A stretch of DNA of 51,256 nucleotides from Pararhodobacter sp. CCB-MM2 (GCF_001691415.1 NZ_LRRR01000031.1:1-51256), one strand, 5' to 3'; positions 14,703 through 23,411 are shown, counted from the first letter of the stretch. Translations and numbers: made by a program. The notes: generated from the sequence alone by a model not told the origin.

Positions 14703-14888
14703 ATGGCTACCATCGTCGTCAAGCAGATCGGCTCGCCGATCCGTCGCCCGGCCATCCAGCGCGAAACGCTGAAGGGTCTTGGCCTGAACAAGATGCACCG
14801 CACCCGTGAGCTGGAAGATACCCCTTCCGTGCGCGGCATGGTGAACTCGATCCCGCACCTGGTTGCGATCGTCGAAGAAAAAGCCTGA
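14703..14888 (+). CDS. rpmD: 50S ribosomal protein L30
   Basis: The 61-residue protein (MATIVVKQIGSPIRRP) has the L30 pattern LGLNKMHRTRELEDTP. It begins 12 bases after rpsE with AAGGAGACC upstream. In most bacteria rplO follows at once; here rpmD ends its unit with a strong terminator and a 3.7-kb insert follows. Confidence 0.98.
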   Translation: MATIVVKQIGSPIRRPAIQRETLKGLGLNKMHRTRELEDTPSVRGMVNSIPHLVAIVEEKA

Positions 14889-14911
14889 GCCTTCACGGTT
14901 CAGACGGATTG

Positions 14912-14938
14912 AAAGGGCGGGGGAAACCCCGCCCTTTT
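14912..14938 (+). terminator. Terminator after rpmD
   Basis: The 11-bp stem AAAGGGCGGGG/CCCCGCCCTTT closes a GAAA tetraloop and ends in TTTT. It is a textbook intrinsic terminator that closes the rpmC-rpmD unit. Confidence 0.92.
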
Positions 14939-15031
14939 CTCATGCCGGCGCCCGCGAAGAGTTGAAGCGGCGCCCTCTTCCGGCAGGGCTGCGCGCCCGG
15001 TAGCTGTGGGCCGTCCCGGAAGAGGGTAGCC

Positions 15032-15670
15032 ATGCGTTCCGCCGTCTTGATTCTCTCCACCATCGTCGGCCTCATGCCCGTCGCCGCGCAGGCCGGGCTT
15101 TGCGACTATCGGCTGTCCGAACTGGTCGCCCGGCGCGAATCTCCCGCCGTCGAGGCCGCTCGGGCCGCCAGCGCCGGGCCCGACGACACCACCCCGATGC
15201 TTTACCTGATGATCAACCCGATCACCGGAGAGACCAGCGTTGGCGCCACCGGCACCGGCGCGCCGCAGCCTGATGCCGGCTTCCTTGTCCGAACGGCGCG
15301 GGTGCTGGGATCGGCGGTCGCGCTGGTCGGCGCGGATTCGCCGCTTCTGAGCATTGGCGGCACGGTCGCCGGCGTCGGGCTGGAGGCCGTCTGCCGGATG
15401 GGGGATGAGCGCATCACCGATTATGACGAGGTGCTGGGCATCATGCGGGCGGTGGATACCAGCATGCCGCCGGACCTCTTTGCCGTGATCGAGCCGGGCG
15501 AGGAGCGCGTGGATGCCTTCATACGCTTCAGCCGCAACGACGGTTACTCGCCGTCGGAATACCCGGTGAAGGACCTCTATATCCTCAACGGTCGGTTGTA
15601 TCTGCGGACCTGGGGCGTGAACGAGGTGCTGGGCGACATCGCGGTCTTCATCCCGCGCGTCGCTGAATAG
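15032..15670 (+). CDS. Hypothetical exported protein
   Basis: I do not recognise this 212-residue protein. It begins with a clear Sec signal peptide (MRSAVLILSTIVGLMPVAAQA, cleavage expected after AQA), followed by a mature part starting GLCDYRLSELVARRES. Residues ~85-125 are hydrophobic and Gly/Ala-rich (ARVLGSAVALVGADSPLLSI), perhaps a membrane-associated helix pair. The C-terminal half (VIEPGEERVDAFIRF, then KDLYILNGRLYLRTWGVNE) looks like a beta-rich domain. There are two cysteines in the mature part, at about residues 24 and 121. The start follows AAGAGGGTAGCC. It is the first gene of the rpmD-rplO insert. Confidence 0.75.
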   Translation: MRSAVLILSTIVGLMPVAAQAGLCDYRLSELVARRESPAVEAARAASAGPDDTTPMLYLMINPITGETSVGATGTGAPQPDAGFLVRTARVLGSAVALVGADSPLLSIGGTVAGVGLEAVCRMGDERITDYDEVLGIMRAVDTSMPPDLFAVIEPGEERVDAFIRFSRNDGYSPSEYPVKDLYILNGRLYLRTWGVNEVLGDIAVFIPRVAE

Positions 15671-15752
15671 GGCGTCGTTGCATCCGCGATGATCGGCTCT
15701 TGCCCCCGTCGCCGGGCTGCTTCACTCTGGCGCGGCAGCAGGGGAGGGCAGC

Positions 15753-16958
15753 ATGCTGGACGTCGCCAATTTCGATCTGAACGCGATCGGCATGGAGTAT
15801 ATCCGTGACCCTTATCCGGTCCTGCACGCATTGCGGCGCGAAAGCCCGGTGCATCGCAATGCGGATGGCTCGGTGTTTCTGACCCGGCATGCGGATGTGC
15901 TGAAGGTCTATCAATCTCGCGCGATGCTGTCCGACAAGACCGAGGAATTCGGCAAGAAATTCGGTGAATGCCCGCTGCACACGCATCACACGACCAGCCT
16001 CGTGTTCAACGATCCGCCCTATCATACGGTGGTGCGCAAGCTCTTGGCCTCGGCCTTCACGCCCCGCAAGCTGGCGGTGTTCGAGGGGCTGATCGAAGGC
16101 ATCGTCGACCGGCTTCTCGATCAGGTCGAGGAGAAGGGTGAACTCGATCTGATCGACGATTTCGCCAAGGTGCTGCCGACCGAGATCATCTCGTTCATGC
16201 TGGGGATCCCACCGGAATATCGCCAAAAGCTGCGCGGCTACTCGCTGGCGATTCTGGGCGCGCTGGACCCCGTGGTCCCGCCGGAGCGGCTGAAGGCCGG
16301 CAACGAGGCGGTGACGGAGTTCACCGAGATCCTCACCGACATCATCGACCATCGCCGTCGCAACCGTGAGGGGGCGATGGAGGGCGAGGTGCTGGAGAGT
16401 CTGATCTTCGGCGAGATCGATGGGCGTAAACTGTCCGAAGAGGAGCTGATGCAGAACTGCATCTTCCTTCTGAATGCCGGGCACGAGACGACGACCAGCC
16501 TCGTCGGCAATTCTGTCGGCATCCTGTTGAACAACCCCGATGAGCATCGGCGCCTCTTGGCCGAGCCGGAGTTGATCACCACGGCTGTCGAAGAGTTTCT
16601 ACGGGTGGAGAGCCCCCTGCAGCAGGGGAACCGGCTGGCGGGCGAGGATATCGACCTTGGCGACGTGGTGCTGCCGAAGGGGACGTATATCCACACCTCG
16701 ATCGCCGCGGCGAACCGCGATCCGGCGGTGTTCGAGGAACCGGATCGTGTCGATCTGGGGCGCAAGCCGAACCGGCATCTCGCCTTTGCGACGGGGATCC
16801 ACATCTGCCTCGGCGCGACCTTGGCGCGGGTGGAGGGGCGGATCGCCCTCGGCGGGCTTGTCCGGCGCTTTCCGAAGCTGGCGGCGAATGGCGAGTCGTC
16901 GATGGTGCCGCTGGCGCGTTTCCGGGGTTACGCGAGCTTGCCGGTGCGGGTGCGCTGA
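15753..16958 (+). CDS. Cytochrome P450
   Basis: The 401-residue soluble bacterial P450 has the family's usual length. The oxygen-binding I-helix motif AGHETTT is at 242-248, the ExxR pair is Glu281-Arg284, and the haem loop FATGIHICLG at 345-354 gives Cys352 as the iron ligand. N-terminal DPYPVLHALRRESPVH is typical of class I enzymes that use separate ferredoxin partners. No ferredoxin or reductase gene is adjacent, so its electron donors lie elsewhere and the substrate cannot be predicted. The start follows GGGGAGGGCAGC. Its last 31 bases overlap the convergent membrane-protein gene. Confidence 0.95.
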   Translation: MLDVANFDLNAIGMEYIRDPYPVLHALRRESPVHRNADGSVFLTRHADVLKVYQSRAMLSDKTEEFGKKFGECPLHTHHTTSLVFNDPPYHTVVRKLLASAFTPRKLAVFEGLIEGIVDRLLDQVEEKGELDLIDDFAKVLPTEIISFMLGIPPEYRQKLRGYSLAILGALDPVVPPERLKAGNEAVTEFTEILTDIIDHRRRNREGAMEGEVLESLIFGEIDGRKLSEEELMQNCIFLLNAGHETTTSLVGNSVGILLNNPDEHRRLLAEPELITTAVEEFLRVESPLQQGNRLAGEDIDLGDVVLPKGTYIHTSIAAANRDPAVFEEPDRVDLGRKPNRHLAFATGIHICLGATLARVEGRIALGGLVRRFPKLAANGESSMVPLARFRGYASLPVRVR

Positions 16959-17533
16959 GCACCCCACCACGCGAGGCCGGCCAGCCACAGCTGCGACGTC
17001 AGCTGCGTCACCAGCTCGCCCAGACCGGCGAGGGGCAGGCCGAGGCCTTCCGCCACGCCAGAGAAGATCCCGCCACACAGCATGACCACGGCGGCGATGG
17101 CCGAGGCCAGCCGCTCGGCCGCCGAAGCGGCGATCCGGGCGCAGAGGATCGCGGCCGAGAGGGTCAGCAGCGCGCTGAGGCCGACCAAGGCGATATGCGC
17201 GGCGCCTTCGGGCGTCCCTTCGCTGCCGGGCAGATCCATGGGAAACCCGAGGGCGCAGAGCATGCAGGCGAGGCCTAGGGCAATGATCAGCCGCGGGGCC
17301 ATCCGTCCGGGCCCGTCCGGGTCCTTTGCCAGCGCAAGTCCGAGGGCGGCATGCAGCAGCCCGGCCATGGCCACCAGACCCGCCACCAGCCCTGCACCAG
17401 GGCGGGAGGGCACCAGCAGCAGGGCCAAGGGATCGGCCAGCAGGGAATGGTCGGTCTGCGCCGTCAGCCCCACCAGCAGCGCGGCGAGGAAGAACATAGG
17501 GGCGGCAAGTGCGAATCGGTAGATCTGGGCCAT
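16928..17533 (-). CDS. Hypothetical multi-pass membrane protein
   Basis: This 201-residue protein is unrecognised. It is rich in Ala, Leu and Gly, with about six predicted membrane helices (for example MFFLAALLVGLTA near the start, LIIALGLACMLCALGF in the middle and LASAIAAVVMLCGGIFSGVA later). There are no obvious catalytic motifs. It runs opposite to the P450 gene and overlaps its 3' end by 31 bases, and it lies downstream of the dioxygenase on the same strand with a 93-base gap. Confidence 0.65.
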   Translation of the reverse strand: MAQIYRFALAAPMFFLAALLVGLTAQTDHSLLADPLALLLVPSRPGAGLVAGLVAMAGLLHAALGLALAKDPDGPGRMAPRLIIALGLACMLCALGFPMDLPGSEGTPEGAAHIALVGLSALLTLSAAILCARIAASAAERLASAIAAVVMLCGGIFSGVAEGLGLPLAGLGELVTQLTSQLWLAGLAWWGAQRTRTGKLA

Positions 17534-17626
17534 GGCTCAGCCATAGAGCATATGCCTGAACGAATTATGGCCACGCGACGGCGGAAAGCGGCAGCGGGAC
17601 CGGCCCGCTGCGCGCCATCGCAGGTA

Positions 17627-18463
17627 TTATGCGTCGCCCGGCAGGTAAGGGCTGCCCGCGGTCCCGCTTGAGCCCATGCCATCCGGCCCCATGCCGCCCG
17701 GCGGCGGGCCATCCGGGCGCTCGCCGGGACGCGCGCCACCGCCCATCCCGGCGGACGAGACGGCCATCGGGTCCACGCCGATGATCATCTGCGCGAGATA
17801 GGTCTCGGCGCCCTCGGTGAGCGCGGCGTAGGAGGCCCGCGTCGCCTGCTGGGCGATGCCGTCGTTGCCGTTGTAAGTGTCGCGGGTGGCGTCGCGCTGA
17901 TAGGGCTCGACGTTCTCGTAAAGGTATTGCGACAGGGCGTCGGGGAAGAAGATCTGCCCGGTCAGCACCTGCGTCTCATCGAGCCAGACCTTGAAATGCA
18001 TATGGGTGGTCCGGCCGCGATACCAGCCGGGATAGATCGTCTGGAACTGCACCAAGCCCTGCGCATCGGCCATCTGCGTGCCGCGCAGGAAGGTCTCACC
18101 CTCGGCCGAGGTCTGGCCGCTGTCGCCGCCGAAGCTGGAATAGACCCCCTGCGCGTCGCAATGCCACAGGTCGACACGGGCGCCCTCGATCGGTTGGCAG
18201 GCGGCATCGACGACTTGCAGCCGGAGGGACAGGGCGAGGCCCGGTTTGCCCTCGGTGATATCGCTGCGGATCATCCCGGTATCGAGGTAATAGGGCCCTT
18301 CGGTCACTTCGGGCGTCAGGGCGCAGACATCGGCACCGGGGATCAGCGCGCTGGTGTCGGCATAGGCAAGGCGCGGCATCATCACGCCGCTGGCGCCGAC
18401 GGCGAGCAGGGTCAGCGCGTGGCGGCGGGTCAGGACCGGGGTGGGGAAGGGTGTTTGGGTCAT
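17627..18463 (-). CDS. Intradiol ring-cleavage dioxygenase, Tat-exported
   Basis: The 278-residue protein starts with a twin-arginine signal (LTRRHALTLLAVGASGVMMP, about 11-30), so it is probably exported folded. The dioxygenase core follows: CALTPEVTEGPYYL, then the presumed non-haem iron(III) ligands Tyr108 (GVYSSF), Tyr148 (GWYRGR), His154 and His156 (HMHFK). These enzymes open catechol-type rings between the hydroxyls; exported homologues are known but their substrates are mostly undefined. A Gly/Pro/Met-rich tail of about 40 residues follows the domain. The start at 18463 follows AAAGGACAG; the upstream in-frame extension lacks support. Confidence 0.88.
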   Translation of the reverse strand: MTQTPFPTPVLTRRHALTLLAVGASGVMMPRLAYADTSALIPGADVCALTPEVTEGPYYLDTGMIRSDITEGKPGLALSLRLQVVDAACQPIEGARVDLWHCDAQGVYSSFGGDSGQTSAEGETFLRGTQMADAQGLVQFQTIYPGWYRGRTTHMHFKVWLDETQVLTGQIFFPDALSQYLYENVEPYQRDATRDTYNGNDGIAQQATRASYAALTEGAETYLAQMIIGVDPMAVSSAGMGGGARPGERPDGPPPGGMGPDGMGSSGTAGSPYLPGDA

Positions 18464-18545
18464 TGGCTGTCCTTTGTGTTGCCCTATCAACGCAGAAGGG
18501 TGGCCATTCCGTCGGACAGCGGTTTCAGGGGCGGCGTGATCTTGC

Positions 18546-18574
18546 TTGAACCGTGGCGACATCCCGTCTATACG
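18546..18574 (+). promoter_or_regulatory. Promoter for rplO-secY-adk
   Basis: TTGAAC (18546-18551), a 17-base spacer and TATACG (18569-18574) form a good sigma70-type promoter 97 bases before rplO. It lies in the spacer divergent from the dioxygenase gene and restarts the ribosomal cluster after the insert, just as the promoter at 10451 does. Confidence 0.75.
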
Positions 18575-18670
18575 CCCCCGATCGGCGCATGAGGTGCCGA
18601 TTCACAGACACGCAAGCCGAGTTGCCCCTTTCCGTCGCAGGCGGGGTATTCCGGCACAGGAGATGCGACA

Positions 18671-19150
18671 ATGAAACTGAACGAAATTCGCGATAACGAA
18701 GGCGCAACCCGCAAGAAGAAGCGCGTTGCCCGTGGTCCTGGTTCGGGCAAGGGTAAAACCGCCGGCCGTGGTATCAAAGGTCAGAAATCGCGTTCGGGCG
18801 TGGCGATCAACGCGTACGAAGGCGGCCAAATGCCGCTGTACCGCCGCCTGCCGAAGCGCGGCTTCAACAAGCCGAACCGCAAGGAATGGGCCGTCGTCAA
18901 CCTGGGCGCCATCGTCAAGTTCATCGAAGCCGGCAAGATCGACGCCAAGGCCGAGATCAACGAGGACGTGCTGGTCGCGTCGGGCCTCGTGCGCCGCAAG
19001 CTGGACGGTGTCCGCGTGCTGGCCAAGGGTGACGTTGCTCAGAAGCTGACGATCGTCGTCGCAGGCGCCTCGAAAGCGGCGGTTGAAGCGGTCGAGAAAG
19101 CCGGCGGCTCGCTGAAAACCACCGTCGTGGCGACCGAAGCCGCGGAATAA
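18671..19150 (+). CDS. rplO: 50S ribosomal protein L15
   Basis: The 159-residue protein starts MKLNEIRDNEGATRKKKR. It has the extended basic, glycine-rich N-terminus (RGPGSGKGKTAGRGIKGQKS) that threads into 23S rRNA and a globular C-terminal domain. CAGGAGATGCGACA precedes the ATG. It begins the rplO-secY-adk unit, separated from rpmD by the P450/dioxygenase insert. Confidence 0.98.
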   Translation: MKLNEIRDNEGATRKKKRVARGPGSGKGKTAGRGIKGQKSRSGVAINAYEGGQMPLYRRLPKRGFNKPNRKEWAVVNLGAIVKFIEAGKIDAKAEINEDVLVASGLVRRKLDGVRVLAKGDVAQKLTIVVAGASKAAVEAVEKAGGSLKTTVVATEAAE

Positions 19151-19254
19151 GGTGTTGTGGGCGACGCGCTCGCCCCTTACATCATCCGCATGGGTTTTCC
19201 TGCGCCGCCGACCGGAACCCGGCTCGGCGGCGCTGTCATGAAAGAGACGGGAAC

Positions 19255-20619
19255 ATGGCTTCTGCTGCAGAGCAAATGGCGGCCAACACCTCGTGGGCCA
19301 CGCTCGCCAAGGCGAAGGACCTCCGCCAGCGCATCTTCTTCGCGATCGGACTGCTGATCGTCTACCGCATCGGGACCTATATCCCTGTGCCCGGCATCGA
19401 CGGCAACTCGCTGCGCGAGTTCATGACCGATGCGGCCGCCGGCATTGGCGGCATGCTCAACATGTTCACCGGCGGCGCGATTGCCCGCATGGGGATCTTC
19501 GCCCTGGGCATCATGCCCTATATCTCTGCGTCGATCATCGTGCAGCTCGTCGCCTCGATGTACGGCCCGTGGCAGAACCTCCGCAAGGAAGGCGAGCTGG
19601 GCCGTCGCAAGCTGAACCAATACACGCGCTACGGCACCGTGTTCCTGGCGCTGGTGCAATCCTACGGCCTCGCGATTTCGCTGGAAGCCGGGGATCTGGC
19701 CACCGATCCGGGTTGGTTCTTCCGTGTTTCGACCGTGATCACGCTGGTTGGCGGTACGCTGTTCCTGATGTGGCTGGGTGAGCAGATCACCGCGCGCGGC
19801 ATCGGTAACGGCACCTCGCTGATCATCTTCGTCGGCATCATCGCCGAGGTTCCCGCCCAGCTGGCGCAGTTCCTGTCGCAGGGCCGGACCGGTACCATCT
19901 CGTGGCCGGTGATCGTCGGCATCATGCTGATGATGATCGGGCTGGTGGCCTTTGTCGTGTTCATGGAGCGTGCACTGCGCAAGGTGCATATCCAGTACCC
20001 GCGGCGTCAGGTCGGCATGAAGGTGTATGACGGCGGCTCGTCGCACCTGCCGATCAAGGTGAACCCGGCCAACGTGATCCCGGCGATCTTCGCCTCGTCG
20101 CTGCTGCTGCTGCCGACGACGCTGTCGACCTTCTCGGGCAGCTCGACCAACCCGATCATGGCGACGATCCTCGCCTATTTCGGGCCGGGCCAGCCCCTGT
20201 ACCTGCTGTTCTTCACGGGTCTGATCGTTTTCTTCACCTTCTTCTACACGCTCAACGTGTCGTTCAAGGTCGATGACGTCGCCGAGAACCTGAAGAACCA
20301 GAACGGCTTCATTCCGGGCATCCGTCCGGGCAAGCGGACCGAGGAATACCTGTATTTCATCGTCACCCGTATCTGCACCGTCGGCGCGCTGTATCTGGCT
20401 GCCGTCGCCCTGATGCCGGAAATCCTGCGCTCGCAGCTGTCGATTCCCTTCTACTTCGGTGGCACCTCGGTGCTGATCGTCGTGGCGGTGACCCTCGACA
20501 CGATGAGCCAGGTCCAATCGCACCTGGTCGCGCACCAGTACGAAGGCCTGCTCGAGCGCTCGCAACTGCGCGGCAAGAACCGCGGCAAGACCCAACGCAA
20601 AGGGCCCGCTCTGCGATGA
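19255..20619 (+). CDS. secY: Preprotein translocase subunit SecY
   Basis: The 454-residue protein is the main channel subunit of the Sec translocon, with the expected ten membrane helices. Signature segments include YRIGTYIPVPGIDG in TM1, GIFALGIMPYISASIIVQL (about 82-100) and the cytoplasmic RQVGMKVYDGGSSHLPIKVN loop. The C-terminus ends in a basic tail. GAAAGAGACGGGAAC precedes the ATG. Its stop overlaps adk by four bases. Position after rplO is the conserved spc-operon order. Confidence 0.98.
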   Translation: MASAAEQMAANTSWATLAKAKDLRQRIFFAIGLLIVYRIGTYIPVPGIDGNSLREFMTDAAAGIGGMLNMFTGGAIARMGIFALGIMPYISASIIVQLVASMYGPWQNLRKEGELGRRKLNQYTRYGTVFLALVQSYGLAISLEAGDLATDPGWFFRVSTVITLVGGTLFLMWLGEQITARGIGNGTSLIIFVGIIAEVPAQLAQFLSQGRTGTISWPVIVGIMLMMIGLVAFVVFMERALRKVHIQYPRRQVGMKVYDGGSSHLPIKVNPANVIPAIFASSLLLLPTTLSTFSGSSTNPIMATILAYFGPGQPLYLLFFTGLIVFFTFFYTLNVSFKVDDVAENLKNQNGFIPGIRPGKRTEEYLYFIVTRICTVGALYLAAVALMPEILRSQLSIPFYFGGTSVLIVVAVTLDTMSQVQSHLVAHQYEGLLERSQLRGKNRGKTQRKGPALR

Positions 20620-21194
20620 ACATCATTCTTCTGGGCGCTCCGGGCGCCGGCAAGGGGACCCAGGCGGGTATCCTCGTCGAGACCCGCGGCATGGTTCAAC
20701 TCTCGACCGGCGACATGCTTCGCGCTGCGCGGTCTTCGGGCACCGAGATGGGCCTGAAGGTCGCGGCGGTGATGGATGCAGGTCAGCTGGTGACCGACGA
20801 GATCGTCATCGGCCTGATCGAGGAGCAACTCGACAAGGGTTCTGAAGGCGGCTTCATCTTCGACGGCTTCCCGCGCACCCTGCCGCAGGCGGATGCTCTG
20901 GGTGAGCTGCTGGCGAAGAAGGGCCTGTCGCTGGATGCGGTGATCGAGCTGGTCGTCGATGACGAAGCGCTCGTCGGCCGGATCGAGAAGCGCGCGGCCG
21001 AAGCTGCTGCTGCCGGCCAGCCGGTGCGCAGCGACGACAATGCCGAGGTCTTCGCGGGACGCCTGAAGGAATATTACAAGAAGACGGCGCCGCTGACCGG
21101 CTACTATTATGCCAAGGGCAATCTGCAGACCGTGAACGGCATGCAGTCGATGGAAGCGGTCCGCGACGCTATTGCGAGTCTTCTGAAGGCGTGA
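20616..21194 (+). CDS. adk: Adenylate kinase
   Basis: The 192-residue kinase interconverts ATP + AMP and 2 ADP. The P-loop GAPGAGKGT is at residues 7-15, the AMP-binding GDMLRAA follows, and FDGFPRT is the NMP-domain motif. The LID region is short (ALVGRIEKRAAEAAAAGQPV) without the four zinc-binding cysteines of the long form. It overlaps secY by four bases (ATGA), a common pairing. It is the last housekeeping gene before another insert. Confidence 0.97.
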   Translation: MNIILLGAPGAGKGTQAGILVETRGMVQLSTGDMLRAARSSGTEMGLKVAAVMDAGQLVTDEIVIGLIEEQLDKGSEGGFIFDGFPRTLPQADALGELLAKKGLSLDAVIELVVDDEALVGRIEKRAAEAAAAGQPVRSDDNAEVFAGRLKEYYKKTAPLTGYYYAKGNLQTVNGMQSMEAVRDAIASLLKA

Positions 21195-21227
21195 TCACAT
21201 GACCCCGAAACCAGTGTTCGGGGTATC

Positions 21228-22269
21228 ATGACTATTTACATCTGCGGCGGGTCCAACAGCATCCTGAAGGATGGTTGGACCCGTGTCTTTTCCAGCGATC
21301 CGATTGATGGGTCGGTCGTAAATCTGTCTATCGGTGGAACACATTCGATCACCGCTCTGTTCCGAGCTCTTTTCACGGCGGATCTCAAGGTTGGGGATGT
21401 CCTGCTTTGGGAGTATTGTCTGAACGACATCAACCAACTCCGCCGTTCACCTCATAATGCTCAGGGACTTCTGTCGTATTTCGAGATTCTCTTGACCCAT
21501 TGTGCGCAAATGGGGGTTCGTGTCGGCGCTCTATTGTTGACCAACCAAGCGGAAGCGGCGTCTGGGGGAGGGAAGCGCTACCGGATACGGCTGCGTAAGT
21601 TGCTAGACGCCTGGAAGGTTCCGTTTGCTGAGCCCAATGCCGAGTACTGCGAGGCGGCAGGTATCGAAGCGTTGGGTGAGGACTTCTATCAAGACCGGCA
21701 GCACTATGCGGTGGATACGGCCTTTATGGAGTTTCTTTCCGCGAGGGGGCGGGCATTGGTCGGGGAGGCGCGTGTCCCGGCAGTATGCGCGTGAAGGTCG
21801 TGGTGTGGCATTTTGGGATCAATGGAGCGGTGCGGGGACTTGCGAAGTCGCGGGCACCTCGCTCGTTCGTATGCCGGCGTGGTCACCGGAACCTGAATTG
21901 CGTCTGCGTGTGCCAATGGATGCAACGCTGGTCGCCGCAGCGCTGTTCGCCTCAGGGGATGGTGGCGGGTTCGAGTTGGTGAAAGGGGCTGAGACTTACC
22001 ATATAGCCGGCCGCTTTCGCCGGGAGGCCAACGAGCGCAACGCCGCCAAATTGCGATTTGCAACGGTGTACCTGCGGCGCGAGGACGAGGCGCTTATGGA
22101 GGTCCGTGCCGGGGAGGAATTTGTTCTGCGGCGATTGCCGGACGCAGAGGTCGAGGCGCTGCGGGTGTACGGGGAGCCTGCAACGATCAAGCGGCGCCAT
22201 GCGAAAGGCCAGGGGGCTCGCATGGTTGGATTGATGGTTGAGATTGACGGTGGGCTCGGCGCGGCCTGA
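21228..22269 (+). pseudogene. Frameshifted SGNH-hydrolase-like gene
   Basis: The first part (21228-21794, 188 codons) opens MTIYICGGSNSILKDGW and has VNLSIGGTHSITALF and LLWEYCLNDIN, resembling an SGNH/GDSL-type hydrolase domain or its carbohydrate-modifying relatives. It runs out of frame near 21745-21790. A continuous reading in the +1 frame (QYAREGRGVAFWDQWSG to a stop at 22269) has no good start of its own and looks like the missing C-terminal beta domain. One extra base, perhaps in the GGGGG run at 21745-21749, explains this, so the intact gene would encode about 345 residues. The first ~300 bases are clearly lower in GC than the neighbours, suggesting acquisition. A sequencing error cannot be excluded. 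Confidence 0.6.
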
Positions 22270-22379
22270 CGCCGGCCTTGTTGAGGCGAGCGCTGGGACG
22301 ACATCCGCACGGTGCCATCCTCTTGATGCGGCCCCGCATAGGACTACCCTCTGGGCTCGCTGATCCTGGAGTGTTTTCC

Positions 22380-22790
22380 ATGTTTCGTACTGCTATCCTG
22401 ACTGCCGCCATGCTTCTGCCTGTCCCTGCGACGGCGCAATCGCCCGAGCCGGAGGCCCTCCTGGGGCGCGACGGGCTCTATGTCTCGAACACCGAAATCT
22501 GCCCGATGCTGGGAGATGGCGAGGCTCTGGTCCCGGCGATGTCCGACACTGGTGCGCTGGCGCTTGGGCCGCAAGGGATAGAGGGGGTGGAGTATCATTG
22601 CGCCTTCGAGCCGGCGCTGGATCTGACCGCGCCCGAGGGCACGATCACGACGCATCTGGGCTATTGCGAGGAGCCCGGCTTGATCACGCCGCAGCTCTTC
22701 ACCTTCCGGATCGAGACGCTGGAATCCCCCCGTGCCGTCCTGTATGATGGCAGCGAACAGCCGATGACGTTCTTCGCATGCCCCGGTTGA
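22380..22790 (+). CDS. Hypothetical small exported protein
   Basis: The 136-residue protein has a Sec signal peptide (MFRTAILTAAMLLPVPATAQ) and a mature part with four cysteines (at roughly residues 41, 76, 98 and 134) that could form two disulfides. Segments such as GRDGLYVSNTEICPMLGDGE and LTAPEGTITTHLGYCEE are unrecognised. The ATG at 22380 is preferred because the signal peptide begins there and GGAG lies nine bases upstream. It lies between the broken SGNH-like gene and rpsM. Confidence 0.7.
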   Translation: MFRTAILTAAMLLPVPATAQSPEPEALLGRDGLYVSNTEICPMLGDGEALVPAMSDTGALALGPQGIEGVEYHCAFEPALDLTAPEGTITTHLGYCEEPGLITPQLFTFRIETLESPRAVLYDGSEQPMTFFACPG

Positions 22791-22845
22791 GCAGGGCCAT
22801 TGCGCGGGATCCGGCAGAAAACCCCTTGACAGATGGGGCCGGCTC

Positions 22846-22874
22846 TTGACGCCCGGCCGAAAACCGCCTACCCG
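22846..22874 (+). promoter_or_regulatory. Candidate promoter for rpsM-rpsK
   Basis: TTGACG (22846-22851) is a good -35 box; 17 bases on, TACCCG (22869-22874) is a weak -10. A second TTGACA lies 20 bases upstream (22826-22831) with no matching -10. Its position, in the 237-base gap before rpsM and after an insert, makes a promoter likely here, but the exact one is uncertain. Confidence 0.4.
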
Positions 22875-23027
22875 GAGCGCCTGACCCAGCGATCCGAGTC
22901 GCCCGCCAACTCGGGTCGTTTTCTTGGATGGTATTCAAGGGGTCTTTTCGCTTGGCACGGCCCCGCAGGCTCGTGTTGTGAAAAAAGGTTCTGGAACTAC
23001 GGAACCGCAACAGAAGGAAGAAACCGC

Positions 23028-23396
23028 GTGGCACGTATTGCTGGCGTTAACATCCCTACCGCAAAGCGCGTTCCGATCGCGCTGGCCTACATCACCGGCA
23101 TCGGTCCTGCGACCGCTGACCAGATCGTGGCCGCTCTGAACATCGACCCGACCCGTCGCGTGAACCAGCTGACCGACGACGAAATTCTGGCGATCCGTGA
23201 ATACATCGACGCGAACCTGACCGTCGAAGGCGACCTGCGTCGCGAAGTCCAGATGAACATCAAGCGTATGATGGACATCGGCTCGTACCGTGGCCTGCGT
23301 CACCGTCGTAACCTGCCCGTCCGCGGCCAGCGTACCCACACCAACGCCCGCACCCGCAAAGGTCCGGCGAAGGCCATCGCTGGTAAGAAGAAGTAA
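23028..23396 (+). CDS. rpsM: 30S ribosomal protein S13
   Basis: The 122-residue protein begins with a GTG codon (M)ARIAGVNIPTAKRVPIAL, supported by AGAAGGAAG upstream. It carries the helix-two-turn-helix motif YITGIGPATADQI and the basic C-terminal tail GQRTHTNARTRKGPAKA that reaches the P-site tRNA. It opens the alpha-operon part. rpmJ (L36), often next to rpsM, is not present here. Confidence 0.97.
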   Translation: MARIAGVNIPTAKRVPIALAYITGIGPATADQIVAALNIDPTRRVNQLTDDEILAIREYIDANLTVEGDLRREVQMNIKRMMDIGSYRGLRHRRNLPVRGQRTHTNARTRKGPAKAIAGKKK

Positions 23397-23411
23397 GGGG
23401 AGGCAGGACCA

